Of a stretch of 64,000 nucleotides of DNA, positions 1 through 9,027 are shown in pieces. Every line of letters starts with the position of its first letter. Within the stretch, counting starts at the first letter, position 1. The translations under genes and the position numbers were made by a program. This DNA comes from JAUXJB01 sp965226855. GTDB lineage: Bacteria > Myxococcota_A > UBA9160 > SZUA-336. The DNA lies in NCBI GenBank assembly GCA_965226855.1, contig CBDDEE010000032.1, positions 496,001 through 560,000 on the forward strand, read 5' to 3'. The notes below the pieces were generated by a model. It was not told the origin of the DNA. It saw only the letters and a list, made by a program, of their open reading frames with translations, and did no database searches.

Positions 1-1
1 C

Positions 2-181
2 GCAGGCAGCATCCTGATCCTCTACGGGGCGGCATGCATGCTGCTCGTCGCTGCCGTCATCGAGGCCTTCTGGTCGAGCAGTGCGCTGCTCCCGGCTTCG
101 GTCAAGCTCGGAGTCGGGAGCGTCCTCTGGATCGCGGTGACCGCCTACCTAGTCGCTGCAGGCCGGACCCGTGCAGACTGA
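2..181 (+). CDS. C-terminal end of a SpoIIM-like integral membrane protein (partial)
   Basis: The window opens inside this gene; only the last 59 codons are present, ending at TGA 179-181. The peptide has two hydrophobic stretches (residues 3-20 and 37-53 of the fragment) separated by a short loop reading EAFWSSSALLP. This resembles the C-terminal 'EAF.S' region of stage II sporulation protein M family membrane proteins. Such proteins commonly sit directly upstream of DUF4129, DUF4350, MoxR and DUF58 genes in non-sporulating bacteria, and that is the order here. The stop overlaps the GTG start of the next gene, so translation is probably coupled. The family call rests on context and a short motif; a role in envelope biogenesis is inference. 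Confidence 0.55.
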   Translation, partial: AGSILILYGAACMLLVAAVIEAFWSSSALLPASVKLGVGSVLWIAVTAYLVAAGRTRAD

Positions 182-1628
182 GAACATCCGCGCCTCGCTT
201 CGCCCCCGTGCCGGCTGGGAGGCCGTCGATCTTGGCTTTCGCATGGCCAGGGTCTGGTGGCGCGCCCTCTTCGGGGCCTGGCTTGCGGTGGTGGTACCGA
301 CTGCAATCCTGCTGAACTTCCTGTTCCAGGATTCGCTGGGGCTGGCAGCCTTCGCGCTCTGGCTGCTGAAGCCCGCCTTCGACCGGGTCGCGCTCTTCGT
401 GCTGAGCGAAGCACTGTTCGGCCGCATCCCGAGCGTCACCGAGAGCCTGCGGGCGCTACCTGGCCTGCTGCGCACCGGGCTCGTGGGCTCGCTCAGCATC
501 TACCGCCTGTCACCCATGCGCTCGCTCGTGCTTCCGGTGCTCCAGCTCGAGGGGCTCCGGGGTCGCGCGCGGCGCGATCGCGTGCGTCTTCTAGTGGGGC
601 GCGAGTCCAACGTCGGCTTCGGGCTCATCGTGGCATGCCTCCACTTCGAGCTGCTGGTCGTTGGGCTGGGCTGCCTCTCCCTGATCTGGATCTTTCTGCC
701 AGCGGGCGTCGATCTCGGGCCCCTGGAGCTGGCCTCGGCCTGGCTCTTCGCGGAGGGAGGCTGGCCGGTGGTTGCGGGGAACGCGGTGCTGGTGCTCGCC
801 ATGAGCGCGATCGAGCCCTTCTACGTGGCGGCGGGCTTCTCCGTCTATCTCAACCGCCGGGTGTATCTCGAAGGCTGGGACATCGACCTGGAGTTTCGAA
901 AGCTGGCCCGGAGAGCCGCGCCCCGCGCAGGTGCTGCAGCTGTCGGCGGCGGGATCGCACTGGCTCTGCTCCTGGTACCTACGGCGCAGGCGAGCGATTG
1001 CACGCAGCAGCCCCAGTCGGCAAAGGCCTGCATCGAGGCGATCATGGCGACTCCGGAGTTCGAGACGGTGCGCCGCGTCGAGCTCTGGGTGCCCAAGAAC
1101 GCTCCGGACGCGGGGGACCGCGCGACGGAGCCGTCGGGCCTCTCGGAGCTCGCCGAGCTGCTCGCCCTCCTGTTTCAGATCATGCTATGGGGTGCCGTTG
1201 CCCTCGCCCTGTTCGCGTTGCTGCGTCGGCTCTCGCAGCGGGCTCGGGACGAGGCGAGCGCGGAGGTGCGCGAGGGTCCCGAGATCACCCTGCGCCCGGC
1301 GCCCCGGTCCGAGCCGCTCCCGCTCGACCCGATCGGAGAGGCCAGGTCCCGCTTCGCCGAAGGAGACGCGATCGCCGCGCTGAGCCTGCTGTACCGAGGG
1401 GTACTGGCGTACCTGAGCGAGAGCCTAGGGCTGCGGCTGCCCGCGAGCGCGACCGAGGACGAGTGCACCCGTGCCGTGAGCGAGCGACTCGAGGCCGGGC
1501 TCGCGCGGGACTTCGCCGAGCTTGCCCGCAGCTGGCAGCGCTGCGCCTACGCGGGTCGTCGGCCCGAGCCCGCCGCGTTTCACCTGCTCTGCGAGCGTTG
1601 GGCCTCGCACTTCGGGGCGACCGGGTGA
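171..1628 (+). CDS. DUF4129 domain membrane protein
   Basis: A 485-residue multi-pass membrane protein. Hydrophobic segments lie near residues 32-50, 55-68, 150-175, 200-225, 255-275 and 332-350. The C-terminal cytosolic part (about 390-475) carries the helical DUF4129 pattern, for example ARSRFAEGDAIAALSLLYRG. The GTG start overlaps the end of the SpoIIM-like gene by 11 nt, and its TGA overlaps the GTG of the DUF4350 gene. DUF4129 proteins are usually encoded with MoxR ATPases and DUF58 proteins. The cluster is thought to act in envelope protein maturation or transport, but the biochemical role is unknown. The residue stretch 258-275 ends in AQA and looks like a signal-type segment leading into a periplasmic loop with two cysteines. 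Confidence 0.8.
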   Translation: MQTENIRASLRPRAGWEAVDLGFRMARVWWRALFGAWLAVVVPTAILLNFLFQDSLGLAAFALWLLKPAFDRVALFVLSEALFGRIPSVTESLRALPGLLRTGLVGSLSIYRLSPMRSLVLPVLQLEGLRGRARRDRVRLLVGRESNVGFGLIVACLHFELLVVGLGCLSLIWIFLPAGVDLGPLELASAWLFAEGGWPVVAGNAVLVLAMSAIEPFYVAAGFSVYLNRRVYLEGWDIDLEFRKLARRAAPRAGAAAVGGGIALALLLVPTAQASDCTQQPQSAKACIEAIMATPEFETVRRVELWVPKNAPDAGDRATEPSGLSELAELLALLFQIMLWGAVALALFALLRRLSQRARDEASAEVREGPEITLRPAPRSEPLPLDPIGEARSRFAEGDAIAALSLLYRGVLAYLSESLGLRLPASATEDECTRAVSERLEAGLARDFAELARSWQRCAYAGRRPEPAAFHLLCERWASHFGATG

Positions 1629-2752
1629 GCCCGCACCAGAGGGCCTGGCTCGCGTGCACGGTAGCTCTCGCGCTCGGCGTGTATGGCTTTCTTCAGCTCT
1701 TCGAGAAGCGGGCCTTCGAGTTCGAGGTCGGCTTTCAGGGAGAGGCGGCAGCGAACCGCTACCTCGCTGCACAGCGCCTGCTCGAGCGGATGGGCCTGGA
1801 GGTGCGAAGCCTGAAGCTCGGGGAGCTCACGGCTCTTCCGCCCTCCACAGGAACCCTGATCCTCCCTACCGAGCGAGTGACGCTGTCGCGCGCGCGCGCG
1901 GGCCGGCTCAAGCGCTGGGTGGACCAGGGAGGTCACCTGATCGTGGTCACCTGGACGCTCTGGGACGAGGAGAATCGACGCGAGGATCCACTCCTCGATC
2001 CGCTCGGCTTCCGACAGTACGCGCAGCTCGAAGACGTCGAGTCTGCGCTCGCGCTCGCTTCCGTTCCGGGCCGCGAGCAACCGCTCGCGGTGATGCACGA
2101 CCCGCGCTTCCGTTTCGAGGACAGCGAGGGGCGCGCTACCTGGTCGATCGGAGACGTGAACGGAAGGCATCTCCTGCAGACACCCGTCCTACGGGGCACC
2201 CTGACGGCGCTCACGGACGATTTTTTTCTGACGAACTACACGATTGCCGAGCACGACCACGCGGAGCTCGTGTACCGGCTGGCTCGAACAGATGGGCGAA
2301 CGGGGCCCGTGTGGATCGTCTTCGCCGAGGAGTGGCCGGGCCCGTGGCAGCTGCTCTGGGCGAACGGCTGGGCCGTGGTCGTGGCGCTGGCGTTTCTGGT
2401 CTGTGCCTGGATCTGGATGCGTTCGCGCCGCTTCGGGCCGCTGCTGCCCGATCCTCCCCGGGACCGGCGCAGTCTCATGGAACACATCGAGGCGTCGGGT
2501 CGCTTCCATTGGAAGCACGCGGGGGCCAGGCTGCTGGCCGACGCGACGCGCGAGGCGCTGATGGAGCGTGTTCGCCTGCGTCACCCCGGCTGGCTGGAGT
2601 TGTCGCCTGCTGAGCTAGGGAAGCGACTGGAAGAGGCCGCGAGCGTTCCGCTCTGGCGGATCAACCGCGCGCTGGCGTTTCGGCCCAAGCTCGAGCCGGA
2701 GCATTTCGTCCAGGACATTGCCACCATGGAGCAGATCACGAGAGCACTATGA
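1625..2752 (+). CDS. DUF4350 domain membrane protein
   Basis: 375 residues from a GTG that overlaps the upstream TGA. A membrane anchor lies near residues 7-22. The DUF4350 region follows (about 30-220), a GATase/Rossmann-like fold with the pattern KRWVDQGGHLIVVTWTLWD. A second membrane segment lies near 240-262 (VVVALAFLVCAWIWM), followed by a basic cytoplasmic tail. The open frame continues far upstream within the DUF4129 gene, but codon content and homology begin only at this GTG. It sits between DUF4129 and MoxR, the standard position for this family. It is predicted to work with the MoxR ATPase at the membrane; its substrate is unknown. Confidence 0.78.
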   Translation: MSPHQRAWLACTVALALGVYGFLQLFEKRAFEFEVGFQGEAAANRYLAAQRLLERMGLEVRSLKLGELTALPPSTGTLILPTERVTLSRARAGRLKRWVDQGGHLIVVTWTLWDEENRREDPLLDPLGFRQYAQLEDVESALALASVPGREQPLAVMHDPRFRFEDSEGRATWSIGDVNGRHLLQTPVLRGTLTALTDDFFLTNYTIAEHDHAELVYRLARTDGRTGPVWIVFAEEWPGPWQLLWANGWAVVVALAFLVCAWIWMRSRRFGPLLPDPPRDRRSLMEHIEASGRFHWKHAGARLLADATREALMERVRLRHPGWLELSPAELGKRLEEAASVPLWRINRALAFRPKLEPEHFVQDIATMEQITRAL

Positions 2753-3729
2753 ACGAGCCCACGCCGCAGCTGGATCTGGCCGCAGCTTCAGAGCTGGTCG
2801 GGAAGGTCCGCGCCGAGATTCGCAAGGTGCTGATCGGTCAGGAAGACGTGATCGATCAGGTTCTGGTCGCTCTGTTCGCCGCGGGCCACGTGCTCATCGA
2901 AGGCGTACCCGGATTGGGCAAGACGCTGCTGGTGCGGGCGCTCGCGCGGAGCTTCGGGGGCAGGACCTCGCGTATCCAGTTCACGCCCGACCTGATGCCC
3001 GCGGACGTGATCGGCCACGTGATGTACGACGTGCAGAGCGGGGAGATGCGCATGCGGCGGGGCCCGGTCTTCACCCACCTCTTGCTCGCGGACGAGATCA
3101 ACCGGGCGCCCGCCAAGACGCAGGCGGCCCTGCTCGAGGTCATGCAGGAGCACCAGGTCACGCTGGAGGGTAGGTCGATGGACGTCCCCAGACCCTTCAT
3201 GACGCTGGCAACGCAGAACCCGATCGAGCAGGAGGGCACTTATCCGCTGCCTGAGGCGCAGCTCGACCGCTTCCTCTTGAAGATCCACATCACATACCCG
3301 GACGAGACGCAGGAGTTCCAGCTGGTGGAGCACGTGACGCGCGGTCAGGTCGGCGACGCGCTGAACATCGCTGCCGTTGAGCCGGTCGTAGATGCCGCCT
3401 CCGTCACCGCCATTCAGGCCGCGGCCGCTGCACTGCACGTGGACGAGCGTGTGACGGAGTATGCGGTGCGGCTCACGCGCTGCACGCGCGAGTGGGCCGG
3501 CGTGGCCCTCGGTGCGGGACCTCGAGGCGGCCTCGCCCTGATTCGCGCTGCGCGCGCCCGCGCGCTCCTGGTGGGTCGCAACTTCGTCACGCCGGACGAC
3601 ATCAAGTTCGTGGCGCTGCCGGCACTGCGTCATCGCATCCAGCTGTCTCCCGACATCGAGCTCGAAGGCCAGCGGCCCGACAACGTGCTGCGCTCAGTCC
3701 TGGATCACGTCGACGCCCCGCGCCTGTGA
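2749..3729 (+). CDS. MoxR-family AAA+ ATPase
   Basis: 326 residues, a typical length for MoxR. Walker A is GVPGLGKT at residues 52-59 and the Walker B / sensor region reads LLLADEINRAPAKTQAALLE near residue 110. A conserved MoxR stretch, TQNPIEQEGTYPLPEAQLD, lies near 160. MoxR ATPases act as chaperone-like remodelers, usually with VWA- or DUF58-containing partners, and the DUF58 gene follows directly. The ATG overlaps the previous TGA (ATGA) and the stop overlaps the next GTG, so the five genes 2-5030 look like one transcript. Family assignment is secure; the client protein is not known. Confidence 0.93.
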   Translation: MNEPTPQLDLAAASELVGKVRAEIRKVLIGQEDVIDQVLVALFAAGHVLIEGVPGLGKTLLVRALARSFGGRTSRIQFTPDLMPADVIGHVMYDVQSGEMRMRRGPVFTHLLLADEINRAPAKTQAALLEVMQEHQVTLEGRSMDVPRPFMTLATQNPIEQEGTYPLPEAQLDRFLLKIHITYPDETQEFQLVEHVTRGQVGDALNIAAVEPVVDAASVTAIQAAAAALHVDERVTEYAVRLTRCTREWAGVALGAGPRGGLALIRAARARALLVGRNFVTPDDIKFVALPALRHRIQLSPDIELEGQRPDNVLRSVLDHVDAPRL

Positions 3730-5030
3730 GTCCCACGTCACGCACACTCGCCCTGCTGGGACTCTGGCTCCTGCTGGCGCTCACGGTCGCGTGGTCGGCG
3801 GAGCTCGCGGAAGCCTGGATCGCGTCGGGCCTGGGACTGCTCGTCGTGCTCGTCATCGATGCGGCGCGGCTGCGTCGTGCCGGGACGCTGGTGGTCGAGC
3901 GGCGGCCGCCCCCATCTGCAGCCATCGGGACCTGGAGCCCGGTCTTCCTGCGACTCGAGAACCGAGGCGGACGGCGGATGTCGCTCGTGGTGCACGACCA
4001 CACCCCGTCGATCGTAACGGTGCGGGACATGCCGCGCAGGCTCGCCGTTGGCGCGGGAGAAGCCGCGGAGCTCGAGTACGGGATCTATCCAACCGAGCGG
4101 GGCGACCACGACTTTGGCCAGGTAGAGCTCGTGCTCGACTCCCCCTTCGGGCTGTGGCGTGGGAAGCGCCTCGTGGGATCCGGCGAGCGCCTGCGAATCT
4201 ACCCGAACTTTCGGGCCATCATGGGCTATGCGTGGCTTGCCCGCTCCAATCGCACTAGCAGGCTAGGGATTCGCAGGCGGCCCCGGCGCGGCGAAGGGCT
4301 CGACTTTCACCAGCTGCGCGAGTACCGCGAGGGGGACACGCTGCGTCAGATCGACTGGCGCGCCACCTCGCGCCTGCGCAAGCTGATCTCTCGCGAGTAT
4401 CAGGAGGAGCGAGATCAACGAATCGTCTTCCTGCTGGACTGCGGTCGCAAGATGCACGCGAGGGACGATGCCCTCTCACACTTTGACCACGCGCTCGATG
4501 CGGTGCTCTTGCTGGCGCACGTAGCGCTGCGACAGGGCGATGCCGTGGGGCTCATGACCTTTGCAGGAGAGCGCCGCTGGCTAGCACCGCGCAAGGGTAC
4601 AGGCCACCTGAACGCACTCATGAACGCGGTCTACGACCTGCAGACCAGCCTGCGCACATCGGACTACCTCGCGGCGGCGCGAGATCTATCCGCGCGGGTA
4701 CGAAAGCGTGCGCTCGTCGTGCTGGTCTCGAACCTGCGCGACGAAGAGCACGACGAGCTCTCGCTGGCGCTAGACCTGCTGGCCCGCCGCCATCTCGTCC
4801 TGCTCGCGAGCATGCAGGAGCGGGTGCTGGGCGAGGTGCTGAAGGAGCCTGTCCGCGATCTCGATGACGCGCTACGCGTGGCTGCGACGCGGGACTACCT
4901 GCTGCGCCGGAAGCGCGCGCACCGGACCCTGCAGAGGGCGGGGGCGCTCGCGCTGGACGTGGAGCCGCAGTTGCTCCCCGTCGCGCTAGTCAACCGGTAC
5001 CTCGACGTGAAAAGCCGCGGCGTGCTCTGA
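3726..5030 (+). CDS. DUF58 (VWA-like) protein, MoxR partner
   Basis: 434 residues from GTG 3726, which overlaps the MoxR stop. Two closely spaced hydrophobic segments lie at residues 6-22 and 28-45. The diagnostic DUF58 core follows: REYREGDTLRQIDWRATSR near residue 200-220, then a von Willebrand A-like domain starting IVFLLDCGRKM. In the family these proteins couple to MoxR ATPases and often have a degenerate MIDAS site; here the first acidic pair is replaced by the 'DCGRKM' form. The frame is open upstream into the MoxR gene, but that part is a shadow. The gene ends only 3 nt before the convergent thiolase gene, leaving no room for a terminator between them. Confidence 0.9.
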   Translation: MSPTSRTLALLGLWLLLALTVAWSAELAEAWIASGLGLLVVLVIDAARLRRAGTLVVERRPPPSAAIGTWSPVFLRLENRGGRRMSLVVHDHTPSIVTVRDMPRRLAVGAGEAAELEYGIYPTERGDHDFGQVELVLDSPFGLWRGKRLVGSGERLRIYPNFRAIMGYAWLARSNRTSRLGIRRRPRRGEGLDFHQLREYREGDTLRQIDWRATSRLRKLISREYQEERDQRIVFLLDCGRKMHARDDALSHFDHALDAVLLLAHVALRQGDAVGLMTFAGERRWLAPRKGTGHLNALMNAVYDLQTSLRTSDYLAAARDLSARVRKRALVVLVSNLRDEEHDELSLALDLLARRHLVLLASMQERVLGEVLKEPVRDLDDALRVAATRDYLLRRKRAHRTLQRAGALALDVEPQLLPVALVNRYLDVKSRGVL

Positions 5031-5033
5031 GAC

Positions 5034-6221
<1,188 letters not shown>

Positions 6222-6340
6222 GGATGTACCTCCGGGATAGGGGAGCTGACGGGAGCCGCCGGACATTAGCGTCGCGTGACCGGAGGCGCGACCGTTCAGA
6301 AGTTTGACGAGCGGGCGGAAGATTGCGAGATTCGTAGCGG

Positions 6341-6688
6341 ATGTCTTTGCTGAGTGCTGTGGGGGCCGTGCTATTCGCCGCGGGTGCTGCTGGCGGATGG
6401 TGGCTGTGCCGCGACCGCGAGGCGCGGGCCCGCGCCGAGTGGCTCGAGCGGGAGCTCGAAGACGAGCAGCTCCGGCACCAGGCGTACAAGCAGGAAGTGG
6501 AGAAGCACTTCGGGCAGACCTCCGATCTATTCCGGGATCTGACCCAGCAGTACACCGCGCTCTACGGACACCTTGCGGAGGGCGCGCGAGAGCTGTGCTC
6601 CACACAGATGCCAGCCCTGGCGAGAGGCCAGGATTTCCCAACACTCGCCGGACAAGCGGAGAACGGCGCGAGCGCATCTCGACCGTAG
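6341..6688 (+). CDS. ZapG/YhcB-like (DUF1043) envelope protein
   Basis: 115 residues with an N-terminal membrane anchor (residues 4-23), a charged helical segment, and the family signature KHFGQTSDLFRDLTQQYTAL followed by YGHLAEGARELC. In enterobacteria YhcB/ZapG is an inner-membrane protein that links cell division and envelope growth. It lies divergently from the thiolase gene with 119 nt between the two starts, so the gap probably carries both promoters. The DUF1043 match is clear by pattern. The role here is inferred from the family. Confidence 0.82.
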   Translation: MSLLSAVGAVLFAAGAAGGWWLCRDREARARAEWLERELEDEQLRHQAYKQEVEKHFGQTSDLFRDLTQQYTALYGHLAEGARELCSTQMPALARGQDFPTLAGQAENGASASRP

Positions 6689-6796
6689 GCCAGAGCCGCG
6701 ACCCACACCGTTAGAGGTCAAAAACGTCCCCCGGTAGACTCCGCTCCTTGCGTGCTCAGGGGTTCTGCTCGCCCCGGGTACAGCTACCACCGACGC

Positions 6797-6907
6797 GAAT
6801 GCGGCGCGCGCAGCGAAGGCCGAGGGGCCTGAGCGGAGGTGGGAGGCGTCGGCGGCCCGCGGGTCGCTGACCCTCCGGAGGGGCGCCCGCGCGCGGGTCC
6901 CGCAGGA
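6797..6907 (+). repeat. Dispersed GC-rich repeat, copy A (intergenic)
   Basis: Shares GCGGCGCGCGCAGCGAAGG, then CTGAGCGGAGGTGGG and a CCCGCGCGCGGGTCCCGCAG end with the other copies. It lies in the 327-nt gap between the ZapG-like gene and the first DUF4097 gene. Apart from this copy, that gap holds only the ribosome site of the downstream gene. This copy is in the forward orientation (the orientation in which the element runs from GCAAGCGCCGCG to CCCGCAAG). Confidence 0.75.
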
Positions 6908-7015
6908 CAGGGTGAAGTCCGCTGCTTGCACCGAGTTCTTCTCGGGCACGCTCTGCTAGCTTCCTGGCGTGGCACGTCGGTTGCACCTCCTCTGCGGCCG
7001 GTCCGGAGGACCCAA

Positions 7016-7969
7016 ATGGGTTGGATGGTCGCGATGCTCGCGCTTCTCACTCTCGTGCCTACGCTCGCTCCAGCAGATGACATGGACCAGCGGGTCTACG
7101 TCAAGCCCGGGGGCCACCTGCAGGTGGACCTGGATCTGGGCGAGGAGATCGAGCCCGAGCAGGCGTCGCTGCAGGTGATCTCTCACGATGCGGACCACGT
7201 CTGGGTCAGGGCCGAGACCTTGGGTTGGGGCGCGTCCGACGTGAAGTTCCGGCTCGATCAGGACGAGCGCGCCGTCCGTGTCTACGGGAGCGTCTCGGGT
7301 CTCTTCACGATGCTGTTTGGCGGCCCGACCATCCGCGTTCGTGTCTGGGTGCCCCGGGACTTCTCGGTCGACCTACGCTCGACGACCGGGCCGATTCGCG
7401 TCGAGGAGCTGAGTGGGAAGGTACGCGCCCGCACCTTGAACGGCTCGATCGCGATCGTGGGCGTGGACGGTCCCCTCATCCTCCGCAGCACGAACGGCGC
7501 GGTGAGCGTGAACGAGTCGCGCGGCGACATCGCGATCCGAGCGGGAGAGGGAGGAATCGAGCTCAGCTGGGTGACAGGCAACGTCCGTGCCTCTACTGGC
7601 AAGGGCGATATCCGCTTGCGCCACGTCGATGGCCTAGTGGAAATTCGCACGGACGAAGGGGAAGTCGTCCTGCAGCAGGTGAGGGGGAGGGTCGAGGCCC
7701 AGACCGAGGTCGGTGCCATCTACGCGAGCTTTCTGGGAGACCCGGAGGGGCAGATCGAGACCAGGCGTGGCTCGGTGGAGGTCATCCTCCCGCGGGGCGC
7801 GGGTGTCCACCTTGATGCGCGCAGCGCGAACGGCACCGTGCAGCTCGCCGCCGAGCTACAGATCGAGGGCGAGCGCGCGGACGATCACGCGATCGGTCAC
7901 GTGAACGGCGGCGGCCCGAGCCTCCGCATCTACACCGCGCGCGGTAACGTGCGGTTGGATCGACGTTAG
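7016..7969 (+). CDS. Secreted DUF4097 beta-repeat protein (first of pair)
   Basis: 317 residues from ATG 7016, chosen because GGAGGA lies 5 nt upstream and a signal peptide follows (hydrophobic residues 4-18, ending near APADD). The frame stays open upstream, but that part is repeat DNA. The mature protein is built of repeating short strands of the type 'LRSTNGAVSVNESRGDIAIR' typical of DUF4097/DUF4098 adhesin-like beta-solenoids. It is followed 18 nt later by a paralogue. The C-termini match closely: HVNGGGPSLRIYTARGNVRL here and AVNGGGPPLRLRTSGGNITL in the second, suggesting a conserved terminal cap. Location in the periplasm or outside is predicted; function is unknown. Confidence 0.75.
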   Translation: MGWMVAMLALLTLVPTLAPADDMDQRVYVKPGGHLQVDLDLGEEIEPEQASLQVISHDADHVWVRAETLGWGASDVKFRLDQDERAVRVYGSVSGLFTMLFGGPTIRVRVWVPRDFSVDLRSTTGPIRVEELSGKVRARTLNGSIAIVGVDGPLILRSTNGAVSVNESRGDIAIRAGEGGIELSWVTGNVRASTGKGDIRLRHVDGLVEIRTDEGEVVLQQVRGRVEAQTEVGAIYASFLGDPEGQIETRRGSVEVILPRGAGVHLDARSANGTVQLAAELQIEGERADDHAIGHVNGGGPSLRIYTARGNVRLDRR

Positions 7970-7987
7970 GGGTCAGGAGATGGACTC

Positions 7988-8860
7988 GTGAGTCGCATTC
8001 TCGGGGTCGCGCTGCTCTGCTGTGCTCTCCCGCTCACGGCGAGAGCCGAACAGTTCGACCAGACCGTAAGCGTCGAGCCAGGAGGGACGCTCAGCATCGA
8101 TCTCGACCGCGGCTCTGTCGACGTGGAGACGGGCGAGGACAACGAAGTGCGCGTAGAGGCCAGCGCCAGCGGCTTTGGGTCAGGGTCCATCGAGTTCGAG
8201 CTCGAGAGCGATGGGCAAAACGCAAGCTTCAGAGGCAGATCGGGCTTCAGCTTTGGCTTGCTGGGCGGCGCGCGGATCAAGGTGGTGGCGCGCGTGCCAG
8301 AGGTGTACTCGATCACCGTCAACACTGGCGGCGGCCGGATCGAGATCGAGGAGATCGACGGCTACGTCGAGGCGCGCACCAGCGGCGGCAGGATCGAGGT
8401 GGACGGAGCCACGGGCGACGTTCGGCTGAGAACTAGCGGGGGACGCATCCAGGCTGAGAACATCGGGGGCGATCTCCATGCCCGCACCTCCGGGGGAAGG
8501 ATCCGCGTCTCGGACGTTGCGGGGCACGTCGACGCTACGACTAGTGGAGGCAGGATCGCGATCGATGGAGCAGGCGCGCTCGTTCGTGCCAGGACCAGCG
8601 GCGGCAGCATCTCGGTTCGCTTCGACGGGCCACCAGAAGGGACGATCGAGACCTCCGGAGGAAGCATCGAGGTGGAGATTCCCGAGGGCTCCGCTCTCGA
8701 TCTCGACGCCCGCACGAGCGGCGGCCGCGTCAAGGTCGATGGGGACGTCAGAGTCCGGGGAGTCTTCCGCAGCGACCACATCGAAGGAGCCGTCAACGGC
8801 GGCGGCCCCCCCCTCCGCCTTCGCACCTCCGGCGGCAACATCACCCTCGAAGAACGGTAA
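7988..8860 (+). CDS. Secreted DUF4097 beta-repeat protein with SGG repeats
   Basis: 290 residues from GTG 7988, with a signal peptide (residues 4-19, cleaved near TARAEQ). From about residue 110 the sequence runs as a regular array in which (A/R)(R/T)TSGGRI recurs roughly every 17-20 residues, at least nine times. This is the signature of a DUF4097 right-handed beta-solenoid. It is a tandem paralogue of the preceding gene, and the 18-nt spacing suggests co-transcription. The repeats are also visible as near-repeats of AC(C/T)AGCGGCGGC in the DNA. The function (adhesin, scaffold or envelope stress sensor) cannot be settled from sequence. Confidence 0.78.
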   Translation: MSRILGVALLCCALPLTARAEQFDQTVSVEPGGTLSIDLDRGSVDVETGEDNEVRVEASASGFGSGSIEFELESDGQNASFRGRSGFSFGLLGGARIKVVARVPEVYSITVNTGGGRIEIEEIDGYVEARTSGGRIEVDGATGDVRLRTSGGRIQAENIGGDLHARTSGGRIRVSDVAGHVDATTSGGRIAIDGAGALVRARTSGGSISVRFDGPPEGTIETSGGSIEVEIPEGSALDLDARTSGGRVKVDGDVRVRGVFRSDHIEGAVNGGGPPLRLRTSGGNITLEER

Positions 8861-8861
8861 G

Positions 8862-8910
8862 GTGGGACCCGGCCGCGGGCGGCCGCGGCCACCCACTCTC
8901 CGCTCAGGGT
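8862..8910 (-). repeat. Dispersed GC-rich repeat, copy B (partial)
   Basis: GGGACCCGGCCGCGGGCGG followed by CCGCGGCCACCCACTCTCCG matches one half of the family; the other half (CTTCGCTGCGCGCGCC...) is missing, so the copy is truncated. It lies just after the stop of the second DUF4097 gene. Confidence 0.65.
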
Positions 8911-8946
8911 TGCCGGTGCGGCAGGACTCGGAGGTCCGGAAATCGG

Positions 8947-9027
8947 AACTAGGGGACGGTCCTTAATCGGATTGACTTCTTGGCCCGAATCGAAGCTTTA
9001 GTTCCGCGTTAGGACCGTCCCCTAGTT
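8947..9027. repeat. 17-bp perfect inverted repeat around a 47-bp spacer
   Basis: AACTAGGGGACGGTCCT at 8947-8963 is exactly complementary to AGGACCGTCCCCTAGTT at 9011-9027. The spacer contains GAATCGAAGCTTTAGTTCC. The right arm supplies the stop codon of the damaged histidine-kinase gene (CTA at 9022-9024). It could be a bidirectional terminator, or the ends of a small REP/MITE-like element. It differs from the GC-rich repeat family. Confidence 0.7.
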
